A DNA stretch of 14,363 nucleotides from Hydnum rufescens UP504 (GCA_014904985.1 MU129099.1:1-14363), one strand, 5' to 3'; positions 1-9,740 are shown, numbered from the stretch's first letter. Notes: generated by a model not told the origin, from the sequence alone. Program-made: numbers and translations.

Positions 1-93
1 CACACACCCGCTAGAGTGGGTGTGTGGTGCTACTAAGTAGTCTTTTTTTTATTTATTTCTACAGAGTACCACACACCAGAGTGGGTGTGTGGT
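1..93. repeat. Two CCACACACC palindromes
   Basis: Two near-identical inverted repeats lie here: 1-28 (CACACACCC, short spacer, GGGTGTGTG) and 68-93 (ACCACACACC, six-base spacer, GGTGTGTGGT, ten-base perfect arms). Related palindromes lie at 13439-13468 and 13807-13836 in the second copy of the element, just upstream of predicted splice donors. They are therefore a family-specific repeat rather than chance. Function is unknown. Confidence 0.7.
29..64 (+). other. Candidate intron 3' end (branch site and acceptor)
   Basis: Plus-strand sequence CTACTAAG followed by a T-rich tract and TTTCTACAG ending at 64 resembles a fungal branch site and 3' splice acceptor. Its orientation matches the three intron-like segments of the second copy once the opposite orientation of the two copies is considered. 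The matching donor would be left of the window, and no hairpin like those of copy 2 is seen here. This is inference from motif and position. Confidence 0.3.
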
Positions 94-349
94 ATAATTT
101 TAAATAAATAAATAAATAATAAGAATAAAACACGGGACTCCTGAATGAAACCCCGCTGACCCGGGGTAGCATAAGTATAATATAGTGATAATAATAAATA
201 ATTATAAATGGAACACTATTATCACCGATAAGTCCATATGGCCTGCTGTCCTGCAAGTCTGAGATCTCCAAGTCCCAGTTTCGGCCAATTTCGGCATTTC
301 GGCCAATTCTGGTTCAGGAGGTGAATCATAAAAATGGCCATTTCGCGAA

Positions 350-425
350 ATAGTGATGGGACTACTTAGGTACCATTATCTGCCCCGGAAGTGGTACTAA
401 CTAGGTAGGCTTAGATGACTGACCA
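350..425. repeat. Terminal inverted repeat of DNA element copy 1
   Basis: About 75 bases that match, as reverse complement, the left terminus of the second copy (12564-12640). Shared blocks are GGTACCATT, TCTGCCCCG, AAGTGGTAC and the outer ACTGACCA. Both copies also have AGGTGC just outside one ACTGACCA end (426-431 and 14125-14130), so the exact terminus may lie a few bases further out. Confidence 0.75.
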
Positions 426-514
426 AGGTGCTCCCGCATTTTCCTCAGGTTCACCCTGAATAGTCCTGAGGAAACAGCATCAGTAATGAACAATGCCCCA
501 ACGAATGGGACGTC

Positions 515-1101
515 GTGTTAAGATGGAGTGACAGACTCCCAATCGAATCTGTCCTGATGTACGCCAAACAGTTCAAGGCGACATTAGTGACACAATGGAG
601 GTCCTCACAGAACTACCAACACCGTCAGGAATTGAAAAACCCCAAGAGAGCGAATTTCGTGGCGCAGGAGGATGATGAAGGAAGAAGTGAGGGTGAATCG
701 TTACATTCCTCACACCATGATGACCTGGACGGAGCCTTCTACTACTCAAGTGAGGAAGTGGAAGGAGGGAAAGCTTCATTGGCAGCCTTCAATGTAGGAA
801 ACGTGCAGGGGGCCGATCCTACTGCCCACAACGTCGTTTCCACCCACCAGGCAAGCTGGCCGATAGCATGGAAAAGATGTACCCCTATCCCCAGGATGAT
901 GCTGTAGTTAGTCATCACAAGCCTAACCAGAAATGCTTCACGTGCGGAAGTGAAAAACATTGGGTCAGGGACTGCAAACACTTCGGGGTGTATTCTAATC
1001 ATCTAGAAAGGAAGACACTTAAAAAGGAGCATAGGCAGTATGGAACGCCTGACTACAAGGTGGCGTATTCAGCAATGGTTGATGCGATGCCGAATTTTTA
1101 G
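515..1101 (+). pseudogene. gag remnant with CCHC zinc knuckle
   Basis: The C-terminal half of a retrotransposon Gag, the protein that packages the element RNA into particles. The first part (515 to about 840) is polar and acidic. After a frame change near 820-840 the reading continues in another frame, where residues CFTCGSEKHWVRDC (about 934-975) form a perfect C-X2-C-X4-H-X4-C nucleic-acid-binding knuckle, followed by basic residues. The frame closes at TAG 1099-1101. No natural start is assigned, since the 5' part has been lost to the DNA element upstream. A fungal Ty3/gypsy gag usually has several hundred residues; under 200 survive here. Assignment of the knuckle is firm, the rest is by position. 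Confidence 0.75.
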
Positions 1102-1463
1102 ATACTGGGCAGGTGAAACTAGCTTCATCATCTAGCCCCTCTGTACCCCTTGGGAAGCCATGTACATAGAAACACACCTCAACTTATTGCATAATGTAAA
1201 TATAGCAACGAGTAATATACTGCTTCCCCCTCCCATAAAAGTCCCCTTGGATCTGCCAAAGAAGCCGCCAGAGAAATGAACTCCTGAGGACCTCGAAAAG
1301 ATGCATCGGAAAGTCACAGCCACAGCGACAATGTCAATGCCTGTCAGGGGCCCTCTGCCCGGATCTCGAGAGGCACTGAATGACCTTCCAGTGAAGGTCA
1401 TTCGTTGTCGAAAAGCTAGGACTACGCCCCAGGGAAATCTGCCCTCGGATTACAGCTCTCAGC
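1102..1463 (+). pseudogene. Degraded gag-pol junction
   Basis: This stretch lies between the gag knuckle and the protease. Coding continuity is lost over 1102-1250, where all frames contain stops. From about 1251 one frame reads through an LPKKPPEK segment, a TGA at 1277-1279, and a 100-residue basic stretch. The protease then continues in a different frame from about 1440, so at least one frameshift lies near 1440-1470. It is probably the basic linker that precedes the protease in this family. No separate gene is seen. Confidence 0.5.
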
Positions 1464-2507
1464 ATGTATGGGGGTCACTTAGGGTCTCTTTCAAGCCTGG
1501 AAGTACAGCTACGACTGGATTCCGGCACCAACATCACCCTGATATCAGAGGAATGCTACAACGCCCTAGAGCTCCACCCAAAACTACAAAAGGGAATGAA
1601 GCTTAGCCTCTTCGAGCTCACCAACCAGGCAAAGATCCTGGGCTTTATAAACCTTCACGTCTTCATGCCCATGACGAATAACTGAGTCCTGGAATTCGTC
1701 AAAGAAGCCTATGTGATCCCAGGCATGAATGTTCCTGTACTACTAGGAGAAGACTTTCAGGTCAATTACGAAGTCTCAGTACTGAGGACAGTGCAGGAGA
1801 CATGCCTGGCGATTAACCAGCCAGGGGAACAGTTCAATGTATGTGCCTACTCGACTCCCTTTTCACCAGAAAAGTTCCAAGTCTGGCCCCGCCATCCTCC
1901 AGAGATAAAAGATCGCGCCGCATACCTAGCCGCTTCCAGGAACCCTACCAACGACCGAGAACACTGACACATGCCCCACTTGCTGAAAGCTGAAAGGGAC
2001 ATGAGGATCCGTTCCAGTTGGGTCACCAGGGTTCCTGTGGAAGGTCTGGCTAAGGGACGCGACGAATGGTTCATGGAGAGGGTCACGCTCTCCACGAGCA
2101 ATGGTTGCTTCCTGGCGGCCCCTTCGATGCTGCTTAGATCGGAGGAGCTTATCATACTGGTAGCCAATACATCCCCCTCAGCGGAATGGATACACAAGGG
2201 CGACATACTAGGCATACTGCATGATCCAGAGCAATACTTTGACAGAGCCAAGGATGACAAGTGGACGCGGCACTTGAGAGCCTATGCCCTTGTAGTACAG
2301 AAGATCGCTCAGGGATCATTAGGGGACAGGGACCTATCCGATCAAGTGCTGGCGAAGTCGCGAGCACTGGAGATTCCTCCCGAACCCAACGATCCGGATG
2401 AGCTGTGGGGCCCCAAGACGTCAGAACCCACGGACCCAACGACGTACGAATCAAAGAAGCTGGAGGAGCTTATAGACATAGCTCCAGATGCCCCTTTGGA
2501 CATATGA
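1464..2507 (+). pseudogene. pol: aspartic protease and linker
   Basis: Start of the pol polyprotein. LDSGTNITLISEECY (about 1515-1560) carries the D-S-G active-site triad of a retropepsin, which cleaves Gag-Pol. The downstream VPGMNVPVLLGEDF (about 1719-1757) matches the second conserved part of retroviral-like proteases. A roughly 200-residue linker follows (1971-2507), with a HKGDILGILHDPEQYFD segment typical of the pre-RT region in this fungal family. The frame is constant throughout but broken by TGA at 1683-1685, 1965-1967 and 2505-2507. No TAA or TAG occurs in frame. Confidence 0.75.
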
Positions 2508-3391
2508 GTGAAAACACTGAAGCTGATCAGAAGACACATCCAGGCATTCGGTTTCGATGATTGCCTGGGGACATTGGATATGATTGCCAAGATCCGCACA
2601 AAAGAGGAGGCTCACCCAGTCTCCATGCTGATGTACAGGGCCTCCCCAGCGAAAAGGCTGGTGATCGATGAGCAGATGGATAAATGGATTCATCAGGAAG
2701 TAGTGGAACCCTCAAAAAGCCCTTGGGCTGCTCCTGTAGTAATAGCATATAGAAACAGGAAGCCAAGGTTCTGTGTAGACTACAGGAAACTCAATGCCAT
2801 GACTATACCAGATGAGTTCCCAATCCCATGGCAAACTGAAATCCTGCAAGCCCTGTCCAGATCGCAGGTTTTGTCTGCCCTTGATGCGCTAGCGGGATTT
2901 CATCAGATGACGATGGATGAGGACAATAAAGAGAAGACAGCTTTTCGTTCGCATCGAGGGCTCTGGCAGTTCAAACAGATGCCCTTCAGCCTCAGAAATG
3001 GCCCCTCCATTTTCCAAAGGATGATGCAATCTATCATAGCCCCTTTTCTGTGGATATTCTCGCTAGTCTACATAGACGATATAGTGGTGTACTTGAAATC
3101 ATACGAGGAGCACCTGGAGCATCTCGACTGAGTCCTCCAGGCTTGTGCAGAAGCCAAGCTGACTCTAGCACCAAAGAAATGTCACTTCATGTATACCTCT
3201 ATCCTGCTACTAGGACAAAAAGTCTCCTGGCTGGGGCTGTCGATGCACAAGGAAAAAATCAAAGCCATTACAGGCTTGGCCACCCACATAATAAGGCCAC
3301 TCTACAAATGTTCTTGGGAATGGCCGTCTATTTCTCGCACTACATACCCCACTATTCAGAGTGGGCCGTGCCATTGTTCAAATTATTATGA
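2508..3391 (+). pseudogene. pol: reverse transcriptase domain
   Basis: RNA-dependent DNA polymerase of the plus-strand element, copying element RNA into cDNA in the particle. Numbering from 2508: SPWAAPVVIAYRNRKPRFCV (71-90) and DYRKLN (91-96) are RT motifs 1-2; LDALAGF (125-131) carries the first catalytic Asp; FRSHRGLWQF follows; PFSLRNGP (159-166) is the usual PFGLRNGP with Gly changed to Ser; YIDD (188-191) is the catalytic motif. A TGA at 3129-3131 interrupts the thumb, the frame changes near 3285, and LGMAVYFSHYIPHYS marks the connection region before a TGA at 3389-3391. IPWQ and KVSWLGLS show Trp where Arg is usual. Inactive. Confidence 0.9.
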
Positions 3392-4028
3392 AAAAGCACG
3401 AGCTGGACCTGGGGGGCAGAACAGGAACGAGCCTTTGAAGACATTAAGGAAGGACTCATCTCAGCCCCCATACTGGGGCATGTGATGCCTGGAAAACCAT
3501 ACCGCATATACTCTGATGCCTCTGACATAGTGATGGGAGCTAGTCTACAGCAGGTACAGCCCATAGCTCCATGAGATCTGAAAGGCACAAAGGTCTACAA
3601 TAAGGTCATAGATGCTCATGCCAAGGGCGAGCTGGTCCCAAAACTAGCCCGTCAAGTCTCAAAGAATACAGACGATGTACCCAATCCAGGTTCTTGGGCC
3701 GAAAGCATAGAAGACACAATAGTCAACGTCGAGCGACGTGATCGCCTATTGGAGCAGATCTCTGAAGTCAGCTGAAAGGAACTACTCAGTGACCGAAAGG
3801 GAAGCTCTGGGAGTTAAGGAAGCACTAGTGCAATTCCAACCGTTTATCAAAGGCGAAAAGAACATAGTGATCACGGATCACGTGGCCCTACAGTGGGCCT
3901 GAACCTATGAGAATGCCAACAGGCATCTCGCGGCATGGGGGGCAGTGTTCGCAGCGTACCCAGGCTTGGATATAGTACATCAAGCAGGAGTCGTACACTT
4001 GAATGTAGATCTGCTCTCCAGGCTATGA
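3392..4028 (+). pseudogene. pol: RNase H domain
   Basis: RNase H of the same polyprotein, which degrades the RNA strand of the RNA-DNA hybrid. It reads in the shifted frame from 3392 to about 3735 and then returns to the main frame. Recognisable parts are SWTWGAEQERAFEDIK, YSDASD (catalytic Asp codon at 3515-3517), LQQVQP, then after the frame change YWSRSLKSAERNYSVTEREA (catalytic Glu at about 3801), FIKGEKNIVITDH (Asp codon at 3876-3878), and HQAGVVHLNVDLLSRL at the end. In-frame TGA codons occur at 3572, 3900 and 4026, each at a place where this family normally has Arg. The two frameshifts are compensatory. Confidence 0.85.
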
Positions 4029-5588
4029 CAAATCCTGCCACATCAATCGCCCATTGAAGACAACTCCCTGGCTTTACCAAGCCAACTCCCTGCACAACCC
4101 CTATTCGCATGGGGAGACGTCATAGAAAGGAGACCAGCAGAAGGAGCAGCGTTTCTATCGACATGAGCACAGGCCAAAAGGAAGTCGGAAGGGATACCTC
4201 CAACAACAGCAGATGAGCTAGAAGTAGCAGCGAGGCGGAGGGGTAAAACGTCCAATCCCCCTAGTCAAGAATGGATGCCCCGGACACTGGATATTTCCAT
4301 CAGCCCCACACGAACAGAAGCCTTCATTCAAGGATATCAGGACGATCCCAGCTTCAAGCAGCCATGGAAGGAAGCCATCGACGACAAAGAGGAGCTTTCA
4401 GCAGCACAATGCTTCTATCGATCAGAGGAGGGCCTTCTCATCTTCCATGACGCCGATTGGGTCGCCCGCTTATGTGTACCCAAGTCAGAGGTGAGGAAAA
4501 TAATCCAAGATTCTCATGAGTCGCCCTGGGAAGCAGCACACGCAGGGTCCTCCAGGCTGTTTCACAAGCTAGCTGCAAGATTTTACTGGCCCAGAATGTG
4601 GGCTGACATCATAGAATTTACAAGAACATGCGACATCTGCCAAAAGACCAAGTCAGACAAACGTGGCCCTGCGGGAAAGCTACGCCCCCACACAATCCTG
4701 CTGCTTCCATTCAAAGTAGTTATGCTAGATCTGATTATGGGCCTCCCGAAGTCGGAGGGGTTCGACGCAGTATTAGTGACCATAGACAAGCTTACAAAGT
4801 TCATCCAGTACATCCCCACTACTTCCAACCTAAAGCAGGAGGGGTTCACGAAGCTATTTGTGCGACACCTGGTTCTGAAATATGGTATCCCCTGCCAAAT
4901 GATCGCTGATCAAGACGCCAGATGGGCCAAGTCTTTCTGGGCGTCGGTGGCCAAGCACTTAGACCTGGGCCTACTGCTCTCGACTTCACATCACCCCCAA
5001 ATGGACGGGCAGACCGAAAAGGCTAATGACACGCTAGAGGTAGCATTACGAGCGTATACTGTGGGCAATCGTAGCTCCTGGGCCCAGTGGCTAGGGATGC
5101 TAGCGATGGCCCACAATGCTATGCCACACTCCTCCACGGGCTATTCACCCTTCTTCCTATTGCATGGGTATGCACCACAGATGAAAGCAGTGGCAATAGA
5201 CCCAGTAAAGAGAGGAATCACCCAGCTCGAGCCCAATGGCGTAGCAGCAACAGCCTTTATCAACGAGCTCAAGGTGCACCGATCCCGAGCAAGGGACGCT
5301 TTAGTACGAGCCCAAGCCAGGCAAGCCAAAGCCTACGATCTTAAATGACACAACGAGGAATTCGAAGAAGGGGATGAGGTTCTAGTGAACCCTCATTCCT
5401 TGGAGCTAGTGGACATACAAGGGACAGGGAGAAAGCTAGTACAACGTCACATAGGCCCTTTCCTGGTCTCGGAAAAGATCAACCCAGTAGTATATCGCCT
5501 CCAGATACTGCCCGAGTATAAGATGCACCCCATTATAAATATACAACATCTAACGAAATACTACCACGATGACCAGGCAGAAGAATGA
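4029..5588 (+). pseudogene. pol: integrase
   Basis: Integrase, which inserts element cDNA into the genome. After a linker with a TGA at 4164, an open stretch runs from 4275 to a TGA at 5346-5348. Numbered from 4275, His81, His89, Cys119 and Cys122 form the HHCC zinc-binding head. Asp152 (LDLIMGLP), Asp212 (ADQDARW) and Glu248 (GQTEKAND) form the catalytic core with 35 residues between the last two. The C-terminal part continues in the same frame through FEEGDEVLVNPHSLELVD and IGPFLVSEKINPVVYRLQ, the GPF/Y region, to a TGA at 5586-5588. All three catalytic residues survive although the gene is broken. Confidence 0.9.
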
Positions 5589-5807
5589 GCGAAGCTCCCA
5601 GAAATGAGAGAATTAGCCGCAGAAGAAGAGTACAAAGTAGAAAGAATAGTCAGGCATCGATACAATCCACAGAAATGAAGAAGAGAGTATCTCGTAAGAT
5701 GGAAGGGCTACGGGCTGGAGCACGATACCTTCGAGTCAGAACCCGGGCTGCGGAACGCTTTCTCCAGGCTCAGGGAGTATCGCAGGACCCTGGAGGAGCA
5801 TGCCTAG
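5589..5807 (+). pseudogene. pol: chromodomain and C-terminus
   Basis: Continues the integrase frame after the TGA at 5586. EEEYKVERIVRHR opens a chromodomain, interrupted by TGA at 5676-5678, then REYLVRWKGYGLEHDTFES and LRNAF complete it. In chromoviruses this module binds modified histone tails and steers integration toward particular chromatin. The frame ends at TAG 5805-5807, the only non-TGA stop in pol from the protease onward, so this is taken as the natural C-terminus. Confidence 0.85.
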
Positions 5808-5988
5808 AGTACTTGCAGACCCCACGAGGCAGCTGTGGAGCTCCCCTACCCCCATCTCTGCAACTTAAAAGCCCCTGGCTCCCTCAATCTCCTCTTCCCC
5901 ACTTCCTATTTGCCTCTCCCCCCATGTTCTCACTTACTCCCTTTCCCAGTCCTCCCTTTACCAGCAGCTAACCCCACCAACAGTACTT
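5808..5988 (+). other. Pyrimidine-rich gap between pol and third ORF
   Basis: Short non-coding gap dominated by C and T (about 5850-5965). It contains several acceptor-like steps, CCCTTTCCCAG (5940-5950) and CCCTTTACCAG (5954-5964), preceded by a possible branch motif CTTAC (near 5933). Such an arrangement could serve as a 3' splice site for a subgenomic mRNA of the downstream ORF, as retroviral env mRNAs are made. That is inference from composition only; the extra amino-terminal reading frames across it look like chance. Confidence 0.3.
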
Positions 5989-8694
5989 ATGCAGCATCCA
6001 GGCCCCAGAAGACATAAGGGCATCAGGCGAGGTCACCACTATGCCATGCCTGGGGAGGGTACAGATCCCTCAGATCCCTACTATGCCCAATATGGAGACG
6101 AAGAGGATAACCCCAAAAGGCGCCCTGCCGAATACCTATTGCTTGAGAGCTGCGGGTATTTTTACGTCTACAGCCTAACTACTCTGAACCTCACCAGAGC
6201 CTTTCCTCAAGTCCAGGGCCAAGCTCCATTTGCTAAAGATCCCTATGGCTACAGATGGGAGCACTTGGATGAATGGGGATGGCTGGGAAAGTTCAAATGG
6301 ACGTATTGCACCCAGTTGCTTCCTAAGAACTTCCCCTTCCCATTGCACCATGCCTTCATTCCCTTCGACGTCAGCCAGTTCGACTTTGACCCTCGTGTTC
6401 ACCTCCTCCAAGCATGGGGGCCAAACCCTCAACTTCGCTCCCTGTCAATCAAATTCCTGAATGATGCCCAGGATGCTAGCCATGCGATGCCACACTGTAT
6501 TAGACATATAGACCAGATTACGAGCCGATTTCACATCCTCCTTCCCTCTGCCTATGATTGGGACTGGCATTTCGGCTCTATGTGGATGTATCTCCTACAG
6601 CAGGGATCAACCCCGGCCCCGGCTTGGAAAGCCATCCACGTCACCCAGGAGATTCAAAGGAGAGTACTCGACGTGACAGGGTTCGCCAATATGGCCTTCC
6701 ACGTCATATTATACCTCATCTGCTTCAAGGAACGGCTCCACCCTCCGCAGTTCCAGACGACCGTACGTCTCGCAGGGCTCATCATATTGAAACAGGATGC
6801 CCGCTCCTGACTCATCGGTGAGGGGCTCATGCAATTAGGAGTCCTGGTATGGGCGATGGAAATCGAGAACGAGAACCCTCCCCTCGAGCTTCTTCCCAGG
6901 GGGACGACTCAGAACTCGCCCTTGTGGATTTCAGCTGAATGGGAGATCCATGAAAAACACCCCTCTTGGAGCATGACAGACTCATACCCCCGCAAGGTCG
7001 TTCAGGAGAAATTCGAGCAGAACGTCCAAGAGCAGTTCTCTCAACGTTTGGTGAGCCCACCCGAATATGCATGGGTGATGAAGAAAAACCACCTGCAGGA
7101 AACCAGGCACACTGGCCCTTACTACCAGCATCATCCAGCCTACTTCCGCAAAGCCAAGGGCCCGCCCAGTGAAGTCTACCTGGAGGGGCTGCTCTGATGG
7201 CTGTCGCAAATCCAGGAAGGCAACTATCTACCAGTACTGAAGGAGCTGCAGGAATGCCTGGGGGAGGCGACGTTGCCTCTGACCAAGTGGGCCAATCATG
7301 AATTCTCTCCTCCCCCCCCAGCCTTCCTCCATCAGAATTATCCAATGTGTCATGAATGGATGGAACGTAAAGGACATGAATGGCGTGAGCCCAAACCTTT
7401 CCCCAAACCTGCCTTATGGACTGAGTTGGTGGCGCACCTAATCAACCCCTCTGCCCACACTCATGGCGCTCCCCCCGCCCTGCTGGAGCACCTCAACAAC
7501 ATAGAACCCTGTTACCCCTCCACTCAAGGTGCAGCAAGAAGGTCCCATGTGGAATCGCCAGAGGAGAGACGAGTATGCCAGCAACAGGATGCTCCCTCCT
7601 ATCCTGAGGAAGAACTCAAACTGTACGAGGACTTCGCATCTCAGGAGGATAATGATTTCACCCTGCCAGAAGGGGCTGCTCTCCTGTCCAACGAGTCCCC
7701 CACCAAGGAATCAGGGAACGTGCCCCCTACGACCGACCCTGATGAAATCTGGGGAGAAACTGAGGCGCAAATGGAGAGGTTCCCAGTGGAATTATCCCCA
7801 TTCATGTACTTGAACTCCCCAGCACAATTGGAGGAGGAACTAGTTGAATGCTACGGTTCTGGGGTCAAAGAATGGCTCTATGAAGAACCCCAACTTATCC
7901 TGGTCTTTACGCATCGAGACCATGCCCACAGAGCCCTAGAGAGCCAAAAGGGGGCAGCGAAGTTCTACCCTTCAGAGTCCTCGGCATGTGCCCGGCCATA
8001 TGAGGAAGGAAAATATCGTACATGGAGTGGGGAAGTCCAAAACCAGATTTTGGAGACTGTCAAGATACGCCACATGGGGTGTAAGAACGAATGTCCTATC
8101 CCAGAAATGGTTCTTGTAAGCAGTAGCCCAGCTCACCCCCCTGGCACAATGTTCAAATCGGCCGACCTCATGCGGGTTCTCTACCCCCAAGGCCCCCCTC
8201 AAATTTTCGGGACCTCCCAAAGCCTCATATCGCAATACTTGATCTCACCCCTAATCGCGATCCAATATCTTAAACAGAGGGTGAATCATCTCAAACCTAT
8301 CGAACATCCATTCACCACCCAGATCATTAAGGCCATGAATGAGGTATTAGGGGTACTCAAAAGACATCTATCGTATGAAGATCCCATCAAATTCAATGTG
8401 CAAATCCTGTTCCTAGGTCCCCACCATGATGTCCTCGTATGGCTAGCCCACACCATCCTGGAAGTCAACCCCACCTCTATTGGGGCCCACAGCACATACA
8501 CTGGTGAACAATTCAGATGGAACAGGTGGTTCGAAAGGTATGAGATTACGTTAGATGACCTAGGTATTGAAGACGCCTCCTGGAACAAGAATCATAGTGT
8601 CCACACTGGGGGGCTCTGTAATATAGTGCTCATGGTTTGTATGTACATAGCAGTCATCCCCTATGTCCGTCCCTTCGTCTGTACTATTACGTAA
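5989..8694 (+). pseudogene. Third ORF in env position, unknown protein
   Basis: A single frame runs from ATG 5989 to TAA 8692-8694, 901 codons, broken only by TGA at 6808-6810 (codon 274) and 7195-7197 (codon 403). A second possible start is the ATG at 6046. I do not recognise the family. The N-terminal third is rich in Trp and Tyr (DEWGWLGKFKWTYC; AYDWDWHFGSMWMYLLQQG). The middle, about codons 520-600, is acidic and Pro/Ser-rich. The C-terminal third looks globular (SLISQYLISPLIAIQYLKQR), and the last 25 residues hold a hydrophobic stretch, CNIVLMVCMYIAVIPYV, which could span a membrane. Position after the chromodomain and before the polypurine tract suggests it belongs to the retroelement. 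Captured host gene and env-like protein are both possible. Confidence 0.65.
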
Positions 8695-8865
8695 TAGCAT
8701 GGCCACGACGATTCTAAGTCACTAACATGGCAGAATCAAAGTCATCTTTTTGCCTGGACATCCTCACTCTCATGAGACCCATGAACTACGCAGCCATGTG
8801 ACTGAGTCATGTTATGACCCGCTCGATTAAGCTACCCGAACCATCGCCATAGAGCACAGTGTTGT
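8695..8865 (+). other. 3' untranslated region of plus-strand element
   Basis: Short non-coding stretch between the stop of the third ORF and the polypurine tract. I see no gene, only the expected 3' leader into the LTR. Confidence 0.4.
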
Positions 8866-8881
8866 GAAGGATAAGGGAGAG
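8866..8881 (+). other. Probable polypurine tract
   Basis: GAAGGATAAGGGAGAG is sixteen purines broken by one T and sits immediately before a TG-starting sequence. This is the expected place for the plus-strand primer of reverse transcription at the 3' LTR boundary. Supported by position; the matching 5' LTR is not in the window. Confidence 0.5.
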
Positions 8882-8884
8882 TCG

Positions 8885-9125
8885 TGTACAAGCGTGACTC
8901 TACTAAGTGAGTCCTTTCTCTGACCTACTAGCTGACCACTCCCTCGCCTCCTTAGATAGTAGCCTGGCCCCTTAGCCAGCTACTACCACACTTCCCTTAT
9001 TCCTTTCCCCTCTCCCTCTGCTTCTCCCACATACGAGGTGAAGCCAGTGCTTAGCCTCATGCGTGGTCCATCCACTCAAAGCCAGTGCCTAGAGCGGGAG
9101 GATTACCCTCTCTCCTCTGTTTACA
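8885..9125 (+). repeat. Probable 3' LTR of plus-strand element
   Basis: Proposed from the polypurine tract to a TTTACA at 9120-9125, giving TGTACA at one end and TTTACA at the other, about 241 bp. There is no second copy in the window to confirm it, and the right end could lie further on. It contains a stem-loop at 8957-8985 (TAGTAG and CTGG pairing with CCAG and CTACTA) and a short direct repeat, AGCCAGTGCTTAG (near 9053) and AGCCAGTGCCTAG (near 9080). Confidence 0.4.
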
Positions 9126-9402
9126 GGAATGTCAACTCCGCCTCATCTAATGACAACTCCCACATATATTCAAAGTCGGATAACGCGATATTACACTGAA
9201 GGTCCTGTGTTCAAATCTTGTGCTGAGCATCTACCTTGGAGTCTTATGTTTGAGTCCTGAGGTCAAACCAACAACAAAACTAGTACAAAATAACAGTTGA
9301 GTGGCACATAACCCATCAAAACTGATCTGTCCTCATCTAACACATTCTAAATGAAACACCTTATAACATTTCAACTGATCAAAACAAATAAAGCCCATTA
9401 GG
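9126..9402. other. Intervening non-coding DNA
   Basis: Lies between the probable end of the plus-strand element and the 3' LTR of the minus-strand element. No coding frame of note. It holds a TATATT at about 9166 and a GTTCAAATC motif near 9210 that recalls a polymerase III B box but has no convincing tRNA fold. It may include the true end of the plus-strand LTR. The last five bases (9398-9402) would be one half of the minus-strand element's target-site duplication. Confidence 0.4.
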
Positions 9403-9598
9403 TGTCAGGGCCATGCTGCAATGAGAGCACCAAACAAATATAAACACAGATAATTCCGGCTAAGTCTGGTAGAATCCGGGCAAGAATGAGATAACAAGGA
9501 TAGGAGGGGATGGAGAGACAGTCCAGCAGCCCGGAGGGGACTAGGTGGAAATGAGCACAGCAGTCCTTAAGCTCATGGAGTCAACTGGAAAGTACTTG

Positions 9599-9703
9599 GA
9601 CCTGTAGTCTGGAGTAACAGTGGAAATCCTGAGATTATGTAATATGAATATGGAATACATGAAGGCTGACCTGTAGTCCAGAGTAACAGCAGAAATCCTG
9701 AGA
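9599..9703. repeat. Direct repeat of 36 bases in the LTR
   Basis: Segments 9599-9634 and 9668-9703 match at all but about four positions (GACCTGTAGTC..GAGTAACAG..GAAATCCTGAGA), separated by 33 AT-rich bases. Downstream of the TATA-like box on the minus strand, so probably in the R or U5 part of the LTR. Confidence 0.75.
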
Positions 9704-9740
9704 GACCAAAGCTGGGGTCTCTGGACTTTGCTCTTGGACT

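Larger units (their letters stand above)
1..425 (+). mobile_element. End fragment of TIR DNA element, copy 1
   Basis: This is one terminal part of the same DNA element that lies complete at 12564-14124, but in the opposite orientation, so its plus strand corresponds to the minus strand of the second copy. The shared parts are the terminal repeat at about 350-425, a TTTCGGCCAA-rich subterminal stretch (279-310), an AT-rich block with TTATTATTATC-type runs, and a CCCCGGGTC motif (compare 12810-12825). No transposase is visible. The element ends near ACTGACCA at 418-425 and abuts the gag remnant of a Ty3/gypsy element, which it seems to truncate. The rest lies left of the window. The superfamily is unresolved. 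Confidence 0.7.
426..9125 (+). mobile_element. Degenerate Ty3/gypsy chromovirus, plus strand
   Basis: A decayed LTR retrotransposon with the order gag (CCHC), protease, reverse transcriptase, RNase H, integrase, chromodomain, then an extra ORF of about 900 codons, a polypurine tract and a probable 3' LTR. Integrase after RNase H plus a chromodomain places it among Ty3/gypsy chromoviruses. Spacing and wording of the domains fit a family I know from Agaricomycetes. The 5' LTR and 5' gag are missing, apparently because the DNA element at 1-425 interrupts them. Pol carries two frame changes within RNase H and a dozen in-frame TGA codons, so the copy is inactive. The right boundary is approximate. 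Confidence 0.85.

Noticed and set aside
59..271. A 70-residue minus-strand frame at the window start
   Set aside because: Low-complexity translation of AT-rich transposon end sequence with no conserved feature, on the strand opposite to the splice-like motif of that copy.
1464..5807. Classical RIP (CpA to TpA) as cause of decay
   Set aside because: RIP would create TAA and TAG from CAA and CAG as well. None appears in frame, while CpG-type changes dominate.
1464..8694. Genetic recoding of UGA as a sense codon
   Set aside because: Only TGA interrupts the frames, but the conserved residue at several sites is Arg rather than the Trp of usual UGA reassignment, frameshifts are also present, and CGA to TGA decay explains it more simply.
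9180..9260. tRNA or tRNA-derived SINE near GTTCAAATC
   Set aside because: The B-box-like motif lacks a pairing T-arm stem, acceptor stem and clear A box.
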